Program-made: the position numbers and the translations under genes
Part shown: positions 32,860 through 43,365 of the stretch, piece by piece
Layout of the letters: each line of letters begins with the position of its first letter
Position numbering within the stretch: position 1 is the stretch's first letter
Assembly: GCF_963082655.1 (NCBI RefSeq)
Contig: NC_081554.1
Span: 39,950,354 to 40,014,353 of the forward strand
DNA from: Stomoxys calcitrans
Lineage: Eukaryota > Arthropoda > Insecta > Diptera > Muscidae
Length of the DNA: 64,000 nucleotides
Direction: 5' to 3'
Notes under the pieces: model-generated
The model's input: the letters and a program-made list of their open reading frames with translations, nothing else
Told to the model about the DNA's origin: nothing
Database searches by the model: none

Positions 32860-33320
32860 ACAAGGAAAAGCATGCTAAGTTCGGCGAAGTTCAATCATAT
32901 ATACCCTCCATCATGGATCACATTTTTTACGCCCGGTATCTTTTTATGGGCATATAAAGAATAACGGATAAAAATTTCATGCCATTGAAGCTATAACAGG
33001 TTATGGACAGATTCGGACCATACTTGGTTTGGATGTTGAAGACCATAGTAGAAGTCATTGTGGAAAATTTCAGCCAAATCGGATAGGAATTGGGTCCCAT
33101 AGGGCTCAGTAAGTAAAATCAGGATATCGGTGTATATGGAAGTTATATCAGGTTATGAACCGATTTGCACCATACCTAGCACATTTTACTTTCTTTTAAA
33201 AAATCCGCAATTACTTTTTGGGCAACCCAATATATACTTTGATGGGTCTCAGTTCAATATTTCGATGAGTATCAAACGGAATGACGAAAAAAGTATACAC
33301 CCATCTTATGGTGAGGGATA
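32860..33320 (+). mobile_element. HTR-family element, short copy
   Basis: Left end 'aaggaaaagcatgctaagttcggcgaagttc', one to two internal units, right end 'gatgggtctcagttcaatatttcgatg...ccatcttatggtgagggata'. The 3' end of a mariner MITE (33187-33231) is embedded between array and right end. Confidence 0.78.
33187..33231. mobile_element. mariner MITE terminal fragment
   Basis: 'ttactttcttttaaaaaatccgc..' followed by 'tttttgggcaacccaa' is one MITE end only, followed by TA. Confidence 0.88.
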
Positions 33321-34984
33321 AACAATTTTGTTTTATATTCTGCATGGTAACAAAACAAATAATTTTTTTTTTGCAAAACAGTTTAGTTCAATATAAAAAG
33401 AATAATTTATTCACCTTTGCCAAATACAATACAACACTCCGCTCATCTCTTATTCATTGAAATGCTGTAACACCGTTGTAGAAAAATCCATGAATAAAAT
33501 CAGGGAAGAGAGCAAATTGAAATTTCGCCGCAAACAATGATCAGCTATTTAATTTTGTTTTTGTATGAGATAACATCAAATAAATGATCGATCGATTAGG
33601 GATTCTATGCCCCAAAGAGAATAGCCAAGGGCTATACAAATGAAGATGTATAAATGTTGGTTTTTAAGTTTGTCCCCAATCTTTTTTTTTGCCTTTGGAG
33701 GAATCGTAATTTGATATACAACCGAATCGTTTTGCACAGCACCATAATAGAGAGCAAGAACAAAGACTTCATTAAATAAATAATAAACTAAAAAAGTATA
33801 GAATTACAAATATTCTTCTGTTCTTGCGGCTCATTTTAGCTATTAGGAATTTTTGTGGGGATTTCACAGCAATCGTGTTGAAATCACAAGAATAGAAACT
33901 AGAAAAATAAGATTTAACAATAGAATAACGTCCAATGTGAGGTCTATATGAGTTTCGAGGGTAAAATATAAAATAAGGAATTTTAAGTTTGCAAATCTAT
34001 TACTTTGGAATAGAGGATTGAAAGGAGTTCTAGTATTTTCCTAGCCAATATCTGTATAATGCATGCGGGCACCATGTTTTATATGAATAAGTGCGTTCCC
34101 AGTTGAAGATTGAGCTCAATAATAGGCAATATCTGTTACTGATTAAGTAGATATATGGATTTATGTTTGCTGGGCGGGTGATTGTTAGCTTATCGTGACT
34201 ATGAGATAAACAATGTCATTCATTTTGTTTGTTTTTTAATTTTTTAGTTTCAATAACTTCGAAAGTAAGGACCAACTGGAACATTGTACTAAAAATAATA
34301 TCGAATGTGTTTGCTCTCAAAAGGGTTTATTGTGCATACATTCAATAAACTCTATACCTTTGGAACTGCAAGTACTTCTGTATGCTATCCATGTATGATA
34401 TTCTTCCAACATCTGGATAGGCATATAATGTAAAACAGCTGTGCGCAGGCGCACACTTTCTTGACGCTGTAGCCTGTGGCTTGACTGCACTTAAGTTACT
34501 TGAGAGTTGTGGAGGCAGCAGACAGAAAGGTTGGCAGCAGCAACACACGCTCAAGAGTTAGTGGAAAAATAAAAATGATATTCATTGTCTCTCAAATATA
34601 TGTGAGGGATTAGGAGGCTACCAAGGCAGAGCTGCTGGTGGCATGGTGTGGCATAATCATAAAACCAATATAAAAATCATAAAGATTCATCTTCATAAAA
34701 ATGCTGCTGCACGACTATCATATTGATAAAGCTGAAGACCATGCCTAACGCATTTAGCCATTAATTCTTCATCGATTTGGTATTAAATGAAGTACTGAAT
34801 GCAACCAGCATCAAACGCATATGGCGGAATATGCGTGGGGGTGTAAACATTTGGTGCGAATAATAGATAATTAAATTGGTAAATTTTGTTATTATAAGCC
34901 TGAGAAAAAAGGAATAAGGGTGGCAATGAAAATAATACCACAGCATGTTCTTAAAATTTTTAAAATTTCAAATCAAACCGCTTT
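33321..34984. other. No recognisable gene
   Basis: AT-rich, apparently unique DNA. A 70-codon antisense frame (34342-34554, cysteine-rich start) has no support. Nothing else found. Confidence 0.4.
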
Positions 34985-35545
34985 AATTTGAAAATTATCC
35001 ATACGAGGGCTACTTTATAAATTTCTGGCCTAATCATGAAAATGCAAAGTTTTAACATAACAAACACGTCAACTAAATTTCAGACAGATCGTATAAGAAT
35101 TGCACCCTCTAATGGCTGAATAAGTCAAGATCCAAGATCGGTTTATATGGCAGCTATATCAGGTTATTTACTGATTTGAACCATACTTGGCACAGTTGTT
35201 GGATATCGTAACAAAACATGTTGTGTAAAATTTCATTCTAATCGGATAAGAATTGTGCCCTCTAGTGGCTGAAGAAGTCAAGATCCAAGATCAGTTTATC
35301 AAAGATATCAGATATCAAAACATGGACCGATATGACCCTTTTACAATCCCAACCGACCTACACTAAAAAGAAGTTTTGTGAAAAATTGCAAGCGGCTAGC
35401 TTTACTCCTTCGAAAGTTAGCGTTCTTTCGAGAGACAGACGGACAAGAATATATGTACTTTATGGAGTCGTAGATGAATATTATGGAGAGTGACAATCAG
35501 TATGATGAAATGAGTATACCCCATCCTATGGTAAAGGGTATAAAA
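34985..35545 (+). mobile_element. HTR-family element
   Basis: Two to three units ('gatccaagatcggtttatatggcagctatatc', 'accatacttggcacagttgttgga'), then the 'gagacagacggacaag' block and right end 'ggagtcgtagatgaat...atcctatggtaaagggta'. The left hairpin is not recognisable. Confidence 0.75.
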
Positions 35546-35574
35546 ATGATTTTATTAAAAAACGCCAACTCGCT

Positions 35575-36420
35575 GCACGTAGCCTTCGTGGAAAAACGTC
35601 CGACCCTGACGGAGTCTCAGAAGAAGTCATAAAGACAATCGCCGAGAAACGACCAGTGATGCTTCTAAACACCTATAAAAGATGTCTGTCAGAAGGAATA
35701 TTTCCAGTTGCATGGAAACAACAAAGGCTGGGTTTGATCAGCAGCAGAAAAGGTGATCCAGAATAGCCATCTTCTTACAGGCCACTGTGTATACTGGACC
35801 GGTGATGTTTCTAAACATCTTTAAAATATGTCTGTCAGAAGGAATATTTCCAGTTGCATGGAAACAACAAAGGTTGGTTTTGATCAGCAAAGGGGAAAGG
35901 TGAACCAGAATGGCCATCGTCTCACAAACCAAGGTGTAAGCTAGACACAGCGGGCAAGCTGCTAGAGCATTTAATTAAGCCGGAGGCAATCGGAGGATGA
36001 CGCCCAGGGAAGTCGACAAACAGAGCCCTAAAGAACGTATTTGAGTTTCTGGAAGCAGTCCAACGACTAACTATCGACCCATCATCGTATTGGATACATT
36101 GTACGTCAAGGACGCCTTTAACAGCCTCTGGTTGGCGGATGTATTGTGGGCCATGGAAATCTAAACTCTAAATTGCCGGAGTTATGATGAGTATCATGAT
36201 AACCTACGCGAGAGACCGGGTAATCTTTTACAAATCCACTGTGGTTATGTGAAGTTACGTTGGCCGCTGCATACTTGCCCCGACCTCTGAAACGTCAGCA
36301 ATGACGGAATACTTAGGATGTAGAGGTCAGCAAACACATTTCTGTTCGGATAGGCACACGAAATTGAAGCAAGTAATACGGACGACGCAGGGCGAAGGCT
36401 ACAACAAGTCATAATTAGAA
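35575..36420 (+). pseudogene. R1-like LINE, reverse transcriptase N-terminal fragment
   Basis: In broken frames I read ARSLRGKTS.PDGVSEEVIKT, RPVMLLNTYKRCLSEGIFPV, AWKQQRLVLISKGKGEPEWP, KLDTAGKLLEHLIKPEA and GKSTNRALKNVFEFLEAVQR. This is the start of an R1-type RT (the 'PDG.. GIFP.WK..RLVLI.K' block through 'LDT.GK..E..I'). A ~110-bp internal segment is repeated (35650-35740 and 35805-35890, 'aacacctataaaagatgtctgtcagaagg' type). Frame and stops rule out function. Confidence 0.75.
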
Positions 36421-36529
36421 CTAGACATTGGGTCTAGTCTCACAGGCTACAGCTGCCAATACCAAAGAACGAACTAATCCTGCTCGTGAGGAAACACATC
36501 TCCACAGAGATAGATATGGGGATCGAGAC

Positions 36530-36960
36530 GTGTGACGTGTGAGAACGGGTAGAGAAATCTTCACCTTTGAGCGAGAGTCGACCACGACTGAATTCATTAA
36601 ACCAGTTTTTTACAGTGCTTTTTCATTCAGGCACTGCAAAACAACACAAATTATGGTCGTACGTCAAAATGTTTTCAATGGAAATATCACTTGGTGTTGC
36701 CAAGGCCAGAAATTTTTATAGCAGCCCTCGTATGATGTTTCCGCTGACTAATACGACTTCCAGTGACTGATTTTTTGATGAGTTAAATTTTTCGGGGAGT
36801 TCCAATACTGCTATTGGCTGATAATTGTGTCCAAAAGTGAATGGTGTGCAGTATACTCTACCATTTCATTGCGGAGAAACTCACAAACGACAAATGTTGA
36901 AAATCGAAAAATTATGTTCTGCTATATGGCTACATGACAGCAAAACTGTCAAAACTTAGG
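36530..36960 (-). pseudogene. mariner-type transposase N-terminal remnant
   Basis: The antisense translation near 36540-36630 gives STVKNWFNEFSRGRLSLKGE, matching the 'TVxNWFxEFxRGR' helix-turn-helix motif of mariner transposases. Upstream antisense sequence to 36960 is compatible with the leader but badly broken. A different lineage from the 29379 mariner. Confidence 0.5.
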
Positions 36961-36989
36961 CGAAGAACAGCCAACAGAGTTAGCAATGC

Positions 36990-37283
36990 AAATTGCAAAT
37001 TTTGCTCATGAACACTCCACTAAGGAACAGGGACAAACTTATCAAATATCAATGAGTGCAGTCCGATTCAAGATTAAGCTCAGTGATAAGGGGCTTCCTT
37101 TATATAGCCGAGTCCGAACGGCGTGCCACAGTGCGACACCTCTTTGGAGAGAAGTTTTACATGGCATGGTACCTCCCAAATGTTGCCAGCATTAGGTGAA
37201 AACCACCGCTGAAAATTTTATGATGGTCTTGCCAGGATTCGTCATAGGCGGACATGCTAACCTCTGAGCTACGGTGGCCTCCA
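36990..37283 (-). mobile_element. SINE, near full length, antisense
   Basis: Tail (ttttgctcatgaacactccactaagg) to head (ctctgagctacggtggcctcc). The B-box segment is partly deleted ('gccaggattcgtcataggcgg'). Confidence 0.88.
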
Positions 37284-37395
37284 GAGTTACCAATACATTT
37301 CGAAAAAACCGACAGATTTGTGTGATCTCTGGGCTGTTGGCGACATCGATCCATTGTTCTTCAAAGGCGACCGTGGAAGAAGCATTCATTCAAAA

Positions 37396-37688
37396 GGCGT
37401 ATGATATCGATCCAAAATATGCAACTTTTTGCCCCAATTAGCTGAGTAAGACTTGGTTGATATGTGGTTTCAATCAATCTGCGGAGTCGAGTTTTTGAGG
37501 CCGGAAACGGAGTTTGGTTCGGAGTTGAGCACGTTAACCCCGACCCCGACTTAGACTGCGACCCGGGGTCGGAGTAGAAGGCTAGACTCCCCAGTTCTGG
37601 TTTCAACCAGACGGATTTGCACACTACGAAGCGATCATTTGAACCGAAGCAGCGGGCACCATTTGCATGAAGTTATTTTTAAAATGTA
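37396..37688 (+). pseudogene. Tc1/mariner-superfamily transposase C-terminal remnant
   Basis: Reads LPQL.., then DMWFQ, then (after the nested MITE) the C-terminus HLNRSSGHHLHEVIFKM and stop at 37686-37688. The same ending (HLRRSHGQHLHEIIF) occurs in the 58770-59825 element, so they are relatives. Confidence 0.65.
37474..37598. mobile_element. hAT-like MITE with 8-bp target duplication
   Basis: GC-rich segment starting 'tcaatctgcggagtcgag' and ending '..gactccccagttct', flanked by ggtttcaa at 37466-37473 and 37599-37606. Ends are weak inverted repeats (ctgcggagtc / gactcccc ag). The insertion splits the DMWFQQDG-coding segment of the transposase remnant. Confidence 0.65.
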
Positions 37689-37899
37689 AAAATGTTAGTG
37701 TTTTATTAGATTTAAAAAAGAACATCGCCGTTTAGTAATGAACTCATGTTGAAGGCCATATATAAAATCCTTAAGAAAACTCTCAACCAAATCCGTTTTA
37801 GCAGACAGACAAAGGAAATCGATTAGAAATGCATTGCGGTAAAAAGTTGTTACAAAGAGATTGATAAAGTTAGAAACCCACTCATCCTAAAATAGGACG

Positions 37900-38485
37900 A
37901 AAAACTAGTAAAAACGGACGAGCCACCATGGATTCTGTTTAAAATATGCACAAATCAACCTAGTTGAAGGGCATATATATGTACATTCCGCAACAAATTT
38001 CTACAAATTCAGGCAGAAATTGAAGCTTCTTCTTTTTAGTCGTAGAAGACTAATCGGTTTATATTGGAGTTATATCAGGATATAGACCGATAAGGCCGTA
38101 TTTGGCACGATTGTTTGAAGTCGTAACAGAACACTATGTGCAAAATTTCAGTCAAATCGCATAAAAATTGAGGCTTCTAGGGGCTAAAGAAGTCTAATCG
38201 GCAGATTGGGTCATATAGCAGCTAAATCATAGAATGGATCGATTTGGCCCATTTACAATGTCTCTGTGCAAAATGTCAAGCGGATATCTTTATTTGTTTG
38301 ACCACTAAGATGGTGTCCACAGACGTACGAGTGGAGGGGCGGACGGACATGGCTAGATCGACTTAGAATGTCAAGACGATCAAGAATACATATTCTCTTT
38401 AGGGTCGCTGCTCAATATTTCGATGTGTTATAAAACGGAATGGCTAGATTAGTATACCCCTATCCTATAATGGTGGATATAGAAA
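37900..38485 (+). mobile_element. HTR-family element
   Basis: Left end decayed ('aaaaactagtaaaaacgg..gccaccatggattctg'), two units, the 'acgtacgagtggaggggcgg' block and right end 'ggtcgctgctcaatatttcgatg..atcctataatggtgga'. Confidence 0.75.
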
Positions 38486-39280
38486 TAACTTCTTATATTG
38501 ATTGATACTATATTTGGGTGGAAATTTTTAGTAACCTGTGGCAACGCTTCTCTACCACTTAGTTTTTACTCTTATTTTTATTCATTGCCAATTTGAGATA
38601 TGCTCTTCCGATCTCGTCTTAGAAACTCTCTTTCATATCTCTCTTAGCAATACTCTGGCCTGCCGTCAAGACCATTGTTTACTTTTTTGTGTTTTTTTTT
38701 TTCGTTCTTCTCCTCTTGGTTTCTTTTTCTATTTCTTGCACTCGAGCTGGAAGCGAACAAAGAAAAAGAGTGAGTGTTGCCCAAAACTAAAACTCGTTTT
38801 TCAGGTGTTTTTAGTTTATTTTGGCGTTTAATTTCAATCCGTCTCTGTGTGTGCGTGTGTTGGTGTGTGTCGATTTTTCTTGTTTTATTTAATTTTTTGT
38901 TGTTGCCGCCGTTGTCTTTGTTATTCTTTTCGTTGTTGACTGTTGTTGTTCTTCTTATTTTCGGTTAAACTATTCGTCGTTGCTGTTAAATGAAAAGTAA
39001 ACAATATCACTTGGTACTCAGCCGGACCTCGACTTGACTCAATTCGAACTCTTAACTTGAAGCGTACATTATAATCAGATATTTCTCGCCAAGCAACGAC
39101 GACAATAATAACAACAACAGCCAAGACGGTAAAAATACAACAATAACAACAACAACGAACGGCAATATGATTGTGGCTGTTGCTGCTGAAGCAGCAACAC
39201 TTAGTACTACTCTAAAGAATTTAACGCACACGTGCATTGAACTTGGTAGTTTAACGCTGAGCCATTGTTAGAGATGCATT
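38486..39280 (+). promoter_or_regulatory. Candidate gene leader: pyrimidine-rich then CAA-rich DNA
   Basis: This stretch differs from the surrounding repeats. It has a T-rich half with ttgttgttgccgccgttg (38500-38970), then about 39080-39190 of 'caacgacgacaataataacaac' type CAA repeats and a short open frame from an ATG at 39168 (IVAVAAEAATLSTTL, about 34 codons, no stop before 39270). Long CAA-rich leaders are common in 5' exons of fly developmental genes. No core promoter or donor site can be identified with confidence, so this is a suggestion only. Confidence 0.22.
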
Positions 39281-40215
39281 ATATATGAATACATGAGTAA
39301 TCGGTAGTCCATAGTTTTGGATTAAACAATAGAGATGGGAGAGGAGAACGAATATAGAATCGTTTCATTATTAAAAATGAACAAACATAAAAACTTTTAT
39401 AAAGTCTTTGCTATGCTATTTTTTGAAAAGAAAACATTGAATTTAAAAGATCTCGAGCTAGAATATGGTCGAAAATCACTAAAAGAATCTTATATATAAA
39501 ATTCAATTCGTGTTTCTTTGTTTGTCGGTTTGTTCCGGCTGAAAACGGCTGAACCGATTACCTTGAAATTTTCACGGATTGTATGGAAGGCTATATAATT
39601 TTTTGATATCGGGAGGGGCGGACCCTCCCTTTTACCCCAAAAATACTACCCAAAAATAAAAATCGACCGATCGGGACAATATGGGATTCAAATGAAAGGT
39701 ATTCAAGAGCAGAGTACGAATTTCATAATAAAAGTTGCCAAGTACCTGGGAGGCCGCCCCAGCCCCAAAACCCCTTAAAATAGGTTTATTGGACGATCAT
39801 GACAATATGGGGCTCAAATGAAAGGTATTCGGAAGTAGACTACAAATATGGTCAGGAATTAGAAATAATTTATAATTTATTAATAACGGAAGGGGGCGGA
39901 TCTTTCGCCGATGACCCAAAAACGCCACCCAAAATCTAAAGTAGACCGATGAGGACAATATGGGTATCAAATGAAAAGTATGCGGGAGTATATAACGAAT
40001 CTGGCATAAAAATTTATGTCGAAGTATAGGGGGTCACCCAAAATGGGCGCATATATGAGACTCGGTTTGTTTGTCCCGTATAGACTGAAAACCCGCAGAA
40101 CCGACTTTCTCGAAATTTTCGCATATTGTGTAGGTTGGTCTGGAAAGAAACATAGGCTATATAATTATGCCAAAACACAATCCAAAATCAAAAGTGGACC
40201 GATCGTTACAATATA

Positions 40216-40440
40216 CAGCGGTCAAAAAAAGTATTCATCATTCAATGTTTTTTTTTTTTAATAAGTCTACAAAAGACAATTGGAATAAAAACATATTAAA
40301 CTAATGATGCAGTAGTGCTTGTGTGATATATATGTACACAATTTCATTGTTTTTAAAGAAAAAAATAGTATTTATTGGAACAAAAAGGGCCATTTTACAG
40401 CTGAACACAAAAAATTAAACAAAAAAAGTATTCATCATTG
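40216..40440. repeat. Left IR/DR of the Tc1-like element
   Basis: Outer repeat 40216-40242 and inner direct copy 40420-40439. The shared 20 bases are identical. Confidence 0.95.
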
Positions 40441-40478
40441 CAAAAAAACAAAAAAATAAATAACATAATTTAAAAAAA

Positions 40479-41507
40479 TTAATACTTTGTTATTCGACCA
40501 CCGCGTCTTATAACTTCTTTTAAACGGTTTGACATCGATTGGACTAATTTAGCGGTTATATTTTGGTCTATATTAGTCCATTCCTCCATTATCACCTGTT
40601 GCATTTGACTCTTGCTCGAAAAATTGCGCGTTCTCAATTTGCGTTCGAGATGTTCCCAAAGATGTTCAATTGGGTTCGAGTCGGGACTTTGAGGAGGAGT
40701 TTTAATGACTTTGGGGCAGTTATACAGCATCCACATCTTGGTATTTAAAGCAGAATGTTTGGGGTCATTATCTTGATAATATTGAAAGTTATTACCAAGC
40801 CCAAGTTTTACAGCACTATCTTTTAAATTCCTCTTTAAAATGTCAATGTAATACTTATGATCCATTACTCCATTAATAATTTCAAGATTTCCCGCTCCTG
40901 AAGCCGCCATACACCCCCAAACCATTAAACCACCTCCACCATGTTTTACAGTAGCAACTGTGTTTCGTTCTTCAAGCTCTGTATTTGGTTTTCTGTACAC
41001 TATGACCTTTCCATCGCACCCAAAAAGATTAAACTTGCTCTCGTCGTCAAAAATGACTGTTTTCCAAAATGATTCGGGCTGTTTTACATACATTTTTGCG
41101 AAGTTTAGCCTTTTCACTCGGTTTATTTTATTTATAAAGGGCTTCTTACGTGCAGTTCTTCCTCTGTAACTATGCCTTTTGAGTGTATTTCGAATTGTTT
41201 GTGTAGTAACTTCCTTCCCTAAATATTCCATAGTGTTTTTACGAAGAATGGTCGCATTTGTCTTCGGAGTTTTCTGAACTTGCCGCACTAGCCAACGCAC
41301 ATCTCCAACTGAAAGTGCTTTTGGTCGACCAGATCTTGGTTTATTGTCAACAGTTTTCGTTTCTGTCCACTTTCTGATGATGGATTGTATAGTAGATCGT
41401 GGTCTATTTAATATTTCACTGATAGTTTTTTGAGTTAAACCATTCCTGTGGTGTTTTATTATCAAAACTTTTACCTCATCAGAAACCTCGTTTTGCTTAC
41501 GACCCAT
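40479..41507 (-). CDS. Tc1-like transposase (DD34E), intact
   Basis: Catalyses cut-and-paste transposition at TA targets; acts in the nucleus on the element ends. 342 residues, the usual Tc1-family length, uninterrupted from ATG (41505-41507) to stop. Residues 1-55 form the first helix-turn-helix (EVKVLIIKHHRNGLTQKTIS), 59-65 is the AT-hook-like GRPR-type linker (SGRPKAL), and about 66-125 is the second DNA-binding half with a basic tail (RGRTARKKPF). The catalytic triad is D155 (VIFDDESKF), D246 (YYQDNDPKH) and E281 (SPDSNPIEHLWE): 34 residues lie between the second and third. MVWGCM at 195-200 is the usual Tc1 landmark. No catalytic residue is missing, so the protein could be active; close lineage not assigned. 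Confidence 0.96.
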   Translation of the reverse strand: MGRKQNEVSDEVKVLIIKHHRNGLTQKTISEILNRPRSTIQSIIRKWTETKTVDNKPRSGRPKALSVGDVRWLVRQVQKTPKTNATILRKNTMEYLGKEVTTQTIRNTLKRHSYRGRTARKKPFINKINRVKRLNFAKMYVKQPESFWKTVIFDDESKFNLFGCDGKVIVYRKPNTELEERNTVATVKHGGGGLMVWGCMAASGAGNLEIINGVMDHKYYIDILKRNLKDSAVKLGLGNNFQYYQDNDPKHSALNTKMWMLYNCPKVIKTPPQSPDSNPIEHLWEHLERKLRTRNFSSKSQMQQVIMEEWTNIDQNITAKLVQSMSNRLKEVIRRGGRITKY

Positions 41508-41635
41508 TTTGACAAAAACTATATTTTCAATGAAATTAAATATTTGCTGTCAAGGGCAAAGCCTCCTTTACTAAATAAAACAGAAAAGGGGGATTCCCAA
41601 ATAATATTTGAATTTGACTTTGATGATAGCACATC

Positions 41636-41857
41636 AATGATGAATACTTTTTTTGTTCTGTTTTTGGTGTTATTATATAAAATTGCATTTTTTGCGCTAA
41701 TTAAATTTATTTTTTGAATTTATTTTAAAACATATTACGAAAAATAAACTATTGCATAAAACTGCATTATTTGTTTACTTTAAATTTTCTTCAATTACCC
41801 AAAATAAGTGAATTTATTATCAATTTTGCTAATGATGAATACTTTTTTTGACCGCTG
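41636..41857. repeat. Right IR/DR of the Tc1-like element
   Basis: Inner copy 41636-41655 and outer repeat 41831-41857, inverted relative to the left pair. The shared 20 bases are identical. Confidence 0.95.
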
Positions 41858-42101
41858 TAGGTATCAAAGGACAGGTATTGGAGAGTAAAATACGAATATG
41901 GTATTAATATTTGAGTCTAAATACCCATCGCGCCGCCCCAACCCTAAAACTCCCCAAACAGACATAATGGATGTTCATTTCAATATGGGACTCAAATTAA
42001 AGACATTCGGGAGTAGAGGTACATAAGGGTATCAAATGAAAGGTATTGGAGACCAGGAAACGAATATGGTATTAAAATTTGGGTCCAAGTACCCAGCGGT
42101 T

Positions 42102-42330
42102 TAAACTCAATTATAAGGGACCTTTTTTTATTGACGATACTGAATGGCGTCCCGCAGTGCGGGGAAAATTTTTTAAATGACCATGCATGGCATTGTACTT
42201 CGCAAATGTCGCCAACATTAACATTAACACCGCTTTGTTCGATGTTCTCGCCAGATTTCGAACGCGTTCAGCGTCATAGGCTACAATGGCAGGAATTCGA
42301 TGTCCGCATTCAGGGCGAAGTGTACCCACC
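42102..42330 (-). mobile_element. SINE with replaced head, antisense, 3' truncated
   Basis: SINE body from 'aaactcaattataagggacc' to 'gcgttcagcgtcataggc' (42275), then the unrelated head 'tacaatggcaggaattcgatgtccgcattcagggcgaag' that also precedes the SINE at 6675. Confidence 0.7.
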
Positions 42331-42460
42331 CTAAAAAGATCCATCGAACACTTCCCCATTTGTTGGATAGAGGAAAGCTTGTAAGATATGACACGTAATG
42401 CAGAAATAAAATAAGAGAGGCGAACCAACCAAAAAGCGGGACTCCACCTGCTTGTGCTAA

Positions 42461-42785
42461 ACAACCCCCCGATGACGACCTATGGATTCAAACATGTATG
42501 ATTGGAATATGGAACATCAGAACTCTCTCAGAATCACGGATATGCGAGTACGATGGGACTATGCAATAGGGTCGGCACCGGATGAGCCAAAGAAATGACC
42601 AACAGTGGTGCTCGCATATCTTCAGAAAATCTACTAAACAAAAACCCGACCCAGAGGATCGCTGGCAGCCCCAGTTCTACAGAAACACCAAGAAGAAATA
42701 ATGGAACTGACAACCCCCCGATGACGACCTATGGATTCAAACATGTATGATTGGAATATGGAACATCAGAACTCTCTCAGAATCA
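42461..42785 (+). repeat. 76-bp perfect direct repeat in LINE-4
   Basis: 42461-42536 and 42710-42785 are identical over 76 bp (both start acaacccccc and end ctctctcagaatca). The duplicated segment is the endonuclease start of LINE-4. Confidence 0.95.
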
Positions 42786-43174
42786 TCGACACTTTACAAG
42801 TCCAAAACAAAATGCCAACCTAAATCTAGACATGCTTGTTTTAAATAAAGTACTATGGGCGAAATGAGGAACTGTGGATCTTCAAGGTGGCCATCACTTC
42901 ATTTTTCAAAATTTCGCAAAATATTTATTGAACAATGCTAAGCGTTAATCGAACCCGACGACGACGAAACAAAGCATCAATTCTATTCCCAACTCGACTC
43001 AGTGACACGCTCTTTACCAAAGTATACCTTAAACTTGTTCTCGGGTATTTCAATGCCATGGACGGCAATAACAACAATAATCTACAATCAGTCATGGAAA
43101 TGCAAGGACTTGGCGATATCAGGAAAGACAATGACGACCGATTGGTGGATTTCTGCGCAACTAACCGACTCCGC

Positions 43175-43365
43175 TTTTTTTTTTTTTTTTTTTTTTTGTA
43201 ATTGATTATGACAGTACATTTGTCGCACTAGCAGAACGTAGAATAGCGTTCCAAGCGCCTCGATCTTCCGTGCTCATTTTATAATCTCTTACATTAAGTT
43301 TCGAGGTATCTCCCACCACGTGATCTTTTCATAGAGCTTTTGGTCGTCCCGGTTTGCGTATAGGG
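43175..43365 (-). pseudogene. RTE 3'-end fragment with 23-nt poly(A)
   Basis: Antisense match to the RTE C-terminus: complements of 'cgcaaaccggga(c)gaccaaaagc', 'cacgtggtgggagatacctcgaaac' and 'gatcgaggcgcttggaacgctattctacg'. The element strand ends with 23 uninterrupted A (T run 43175-43197). Inserted in the LINE-4 endonuclease region. Confidence 0.85.

Larger units (their letters stand above)
40216..41857 (-). mobile_element. Tc1-like transposon, apparently intact
   Basis: 1,642 bp bounded by a TA duplication (40214-40215 and 41858-41859). The 27-bp ends are perfect inverted repeats starting CAGCGGTCAAAAAAAGTATT. A 20-bp piece of each end (CAAAAAAAGTATTCATCATT) is repeated inside the element, 197 bp from the left copy and 195 bp from the right copy, so each end has two direct copies of the putative transposase-binding site (IR/DR layout). 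A single 342-codon transposase gene lies between them on the minus strand. The surrounding F2 repeat reads through the empty site (tacaata / ggtatcaaagg). Confidence 0.96.
39485..42100. mobile_element. Second tandem-unit repeat family (F2), split by Tc1 element
   Basis: Starts 'tatataaaattcaattcgtgtttctttg', followed by units with 'ggctgaaccgattaccttgaaatttt', 'cggaccctcccttttacccc' and 'gatcgggacaatatggg..tcaaatgaaaggtatt'. At least four units at about 180-220 bp spacing on the left and two to three on the right of 40216-41857. The same family is at 47430-47995. No coding capacity. Confidence 0.75.
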
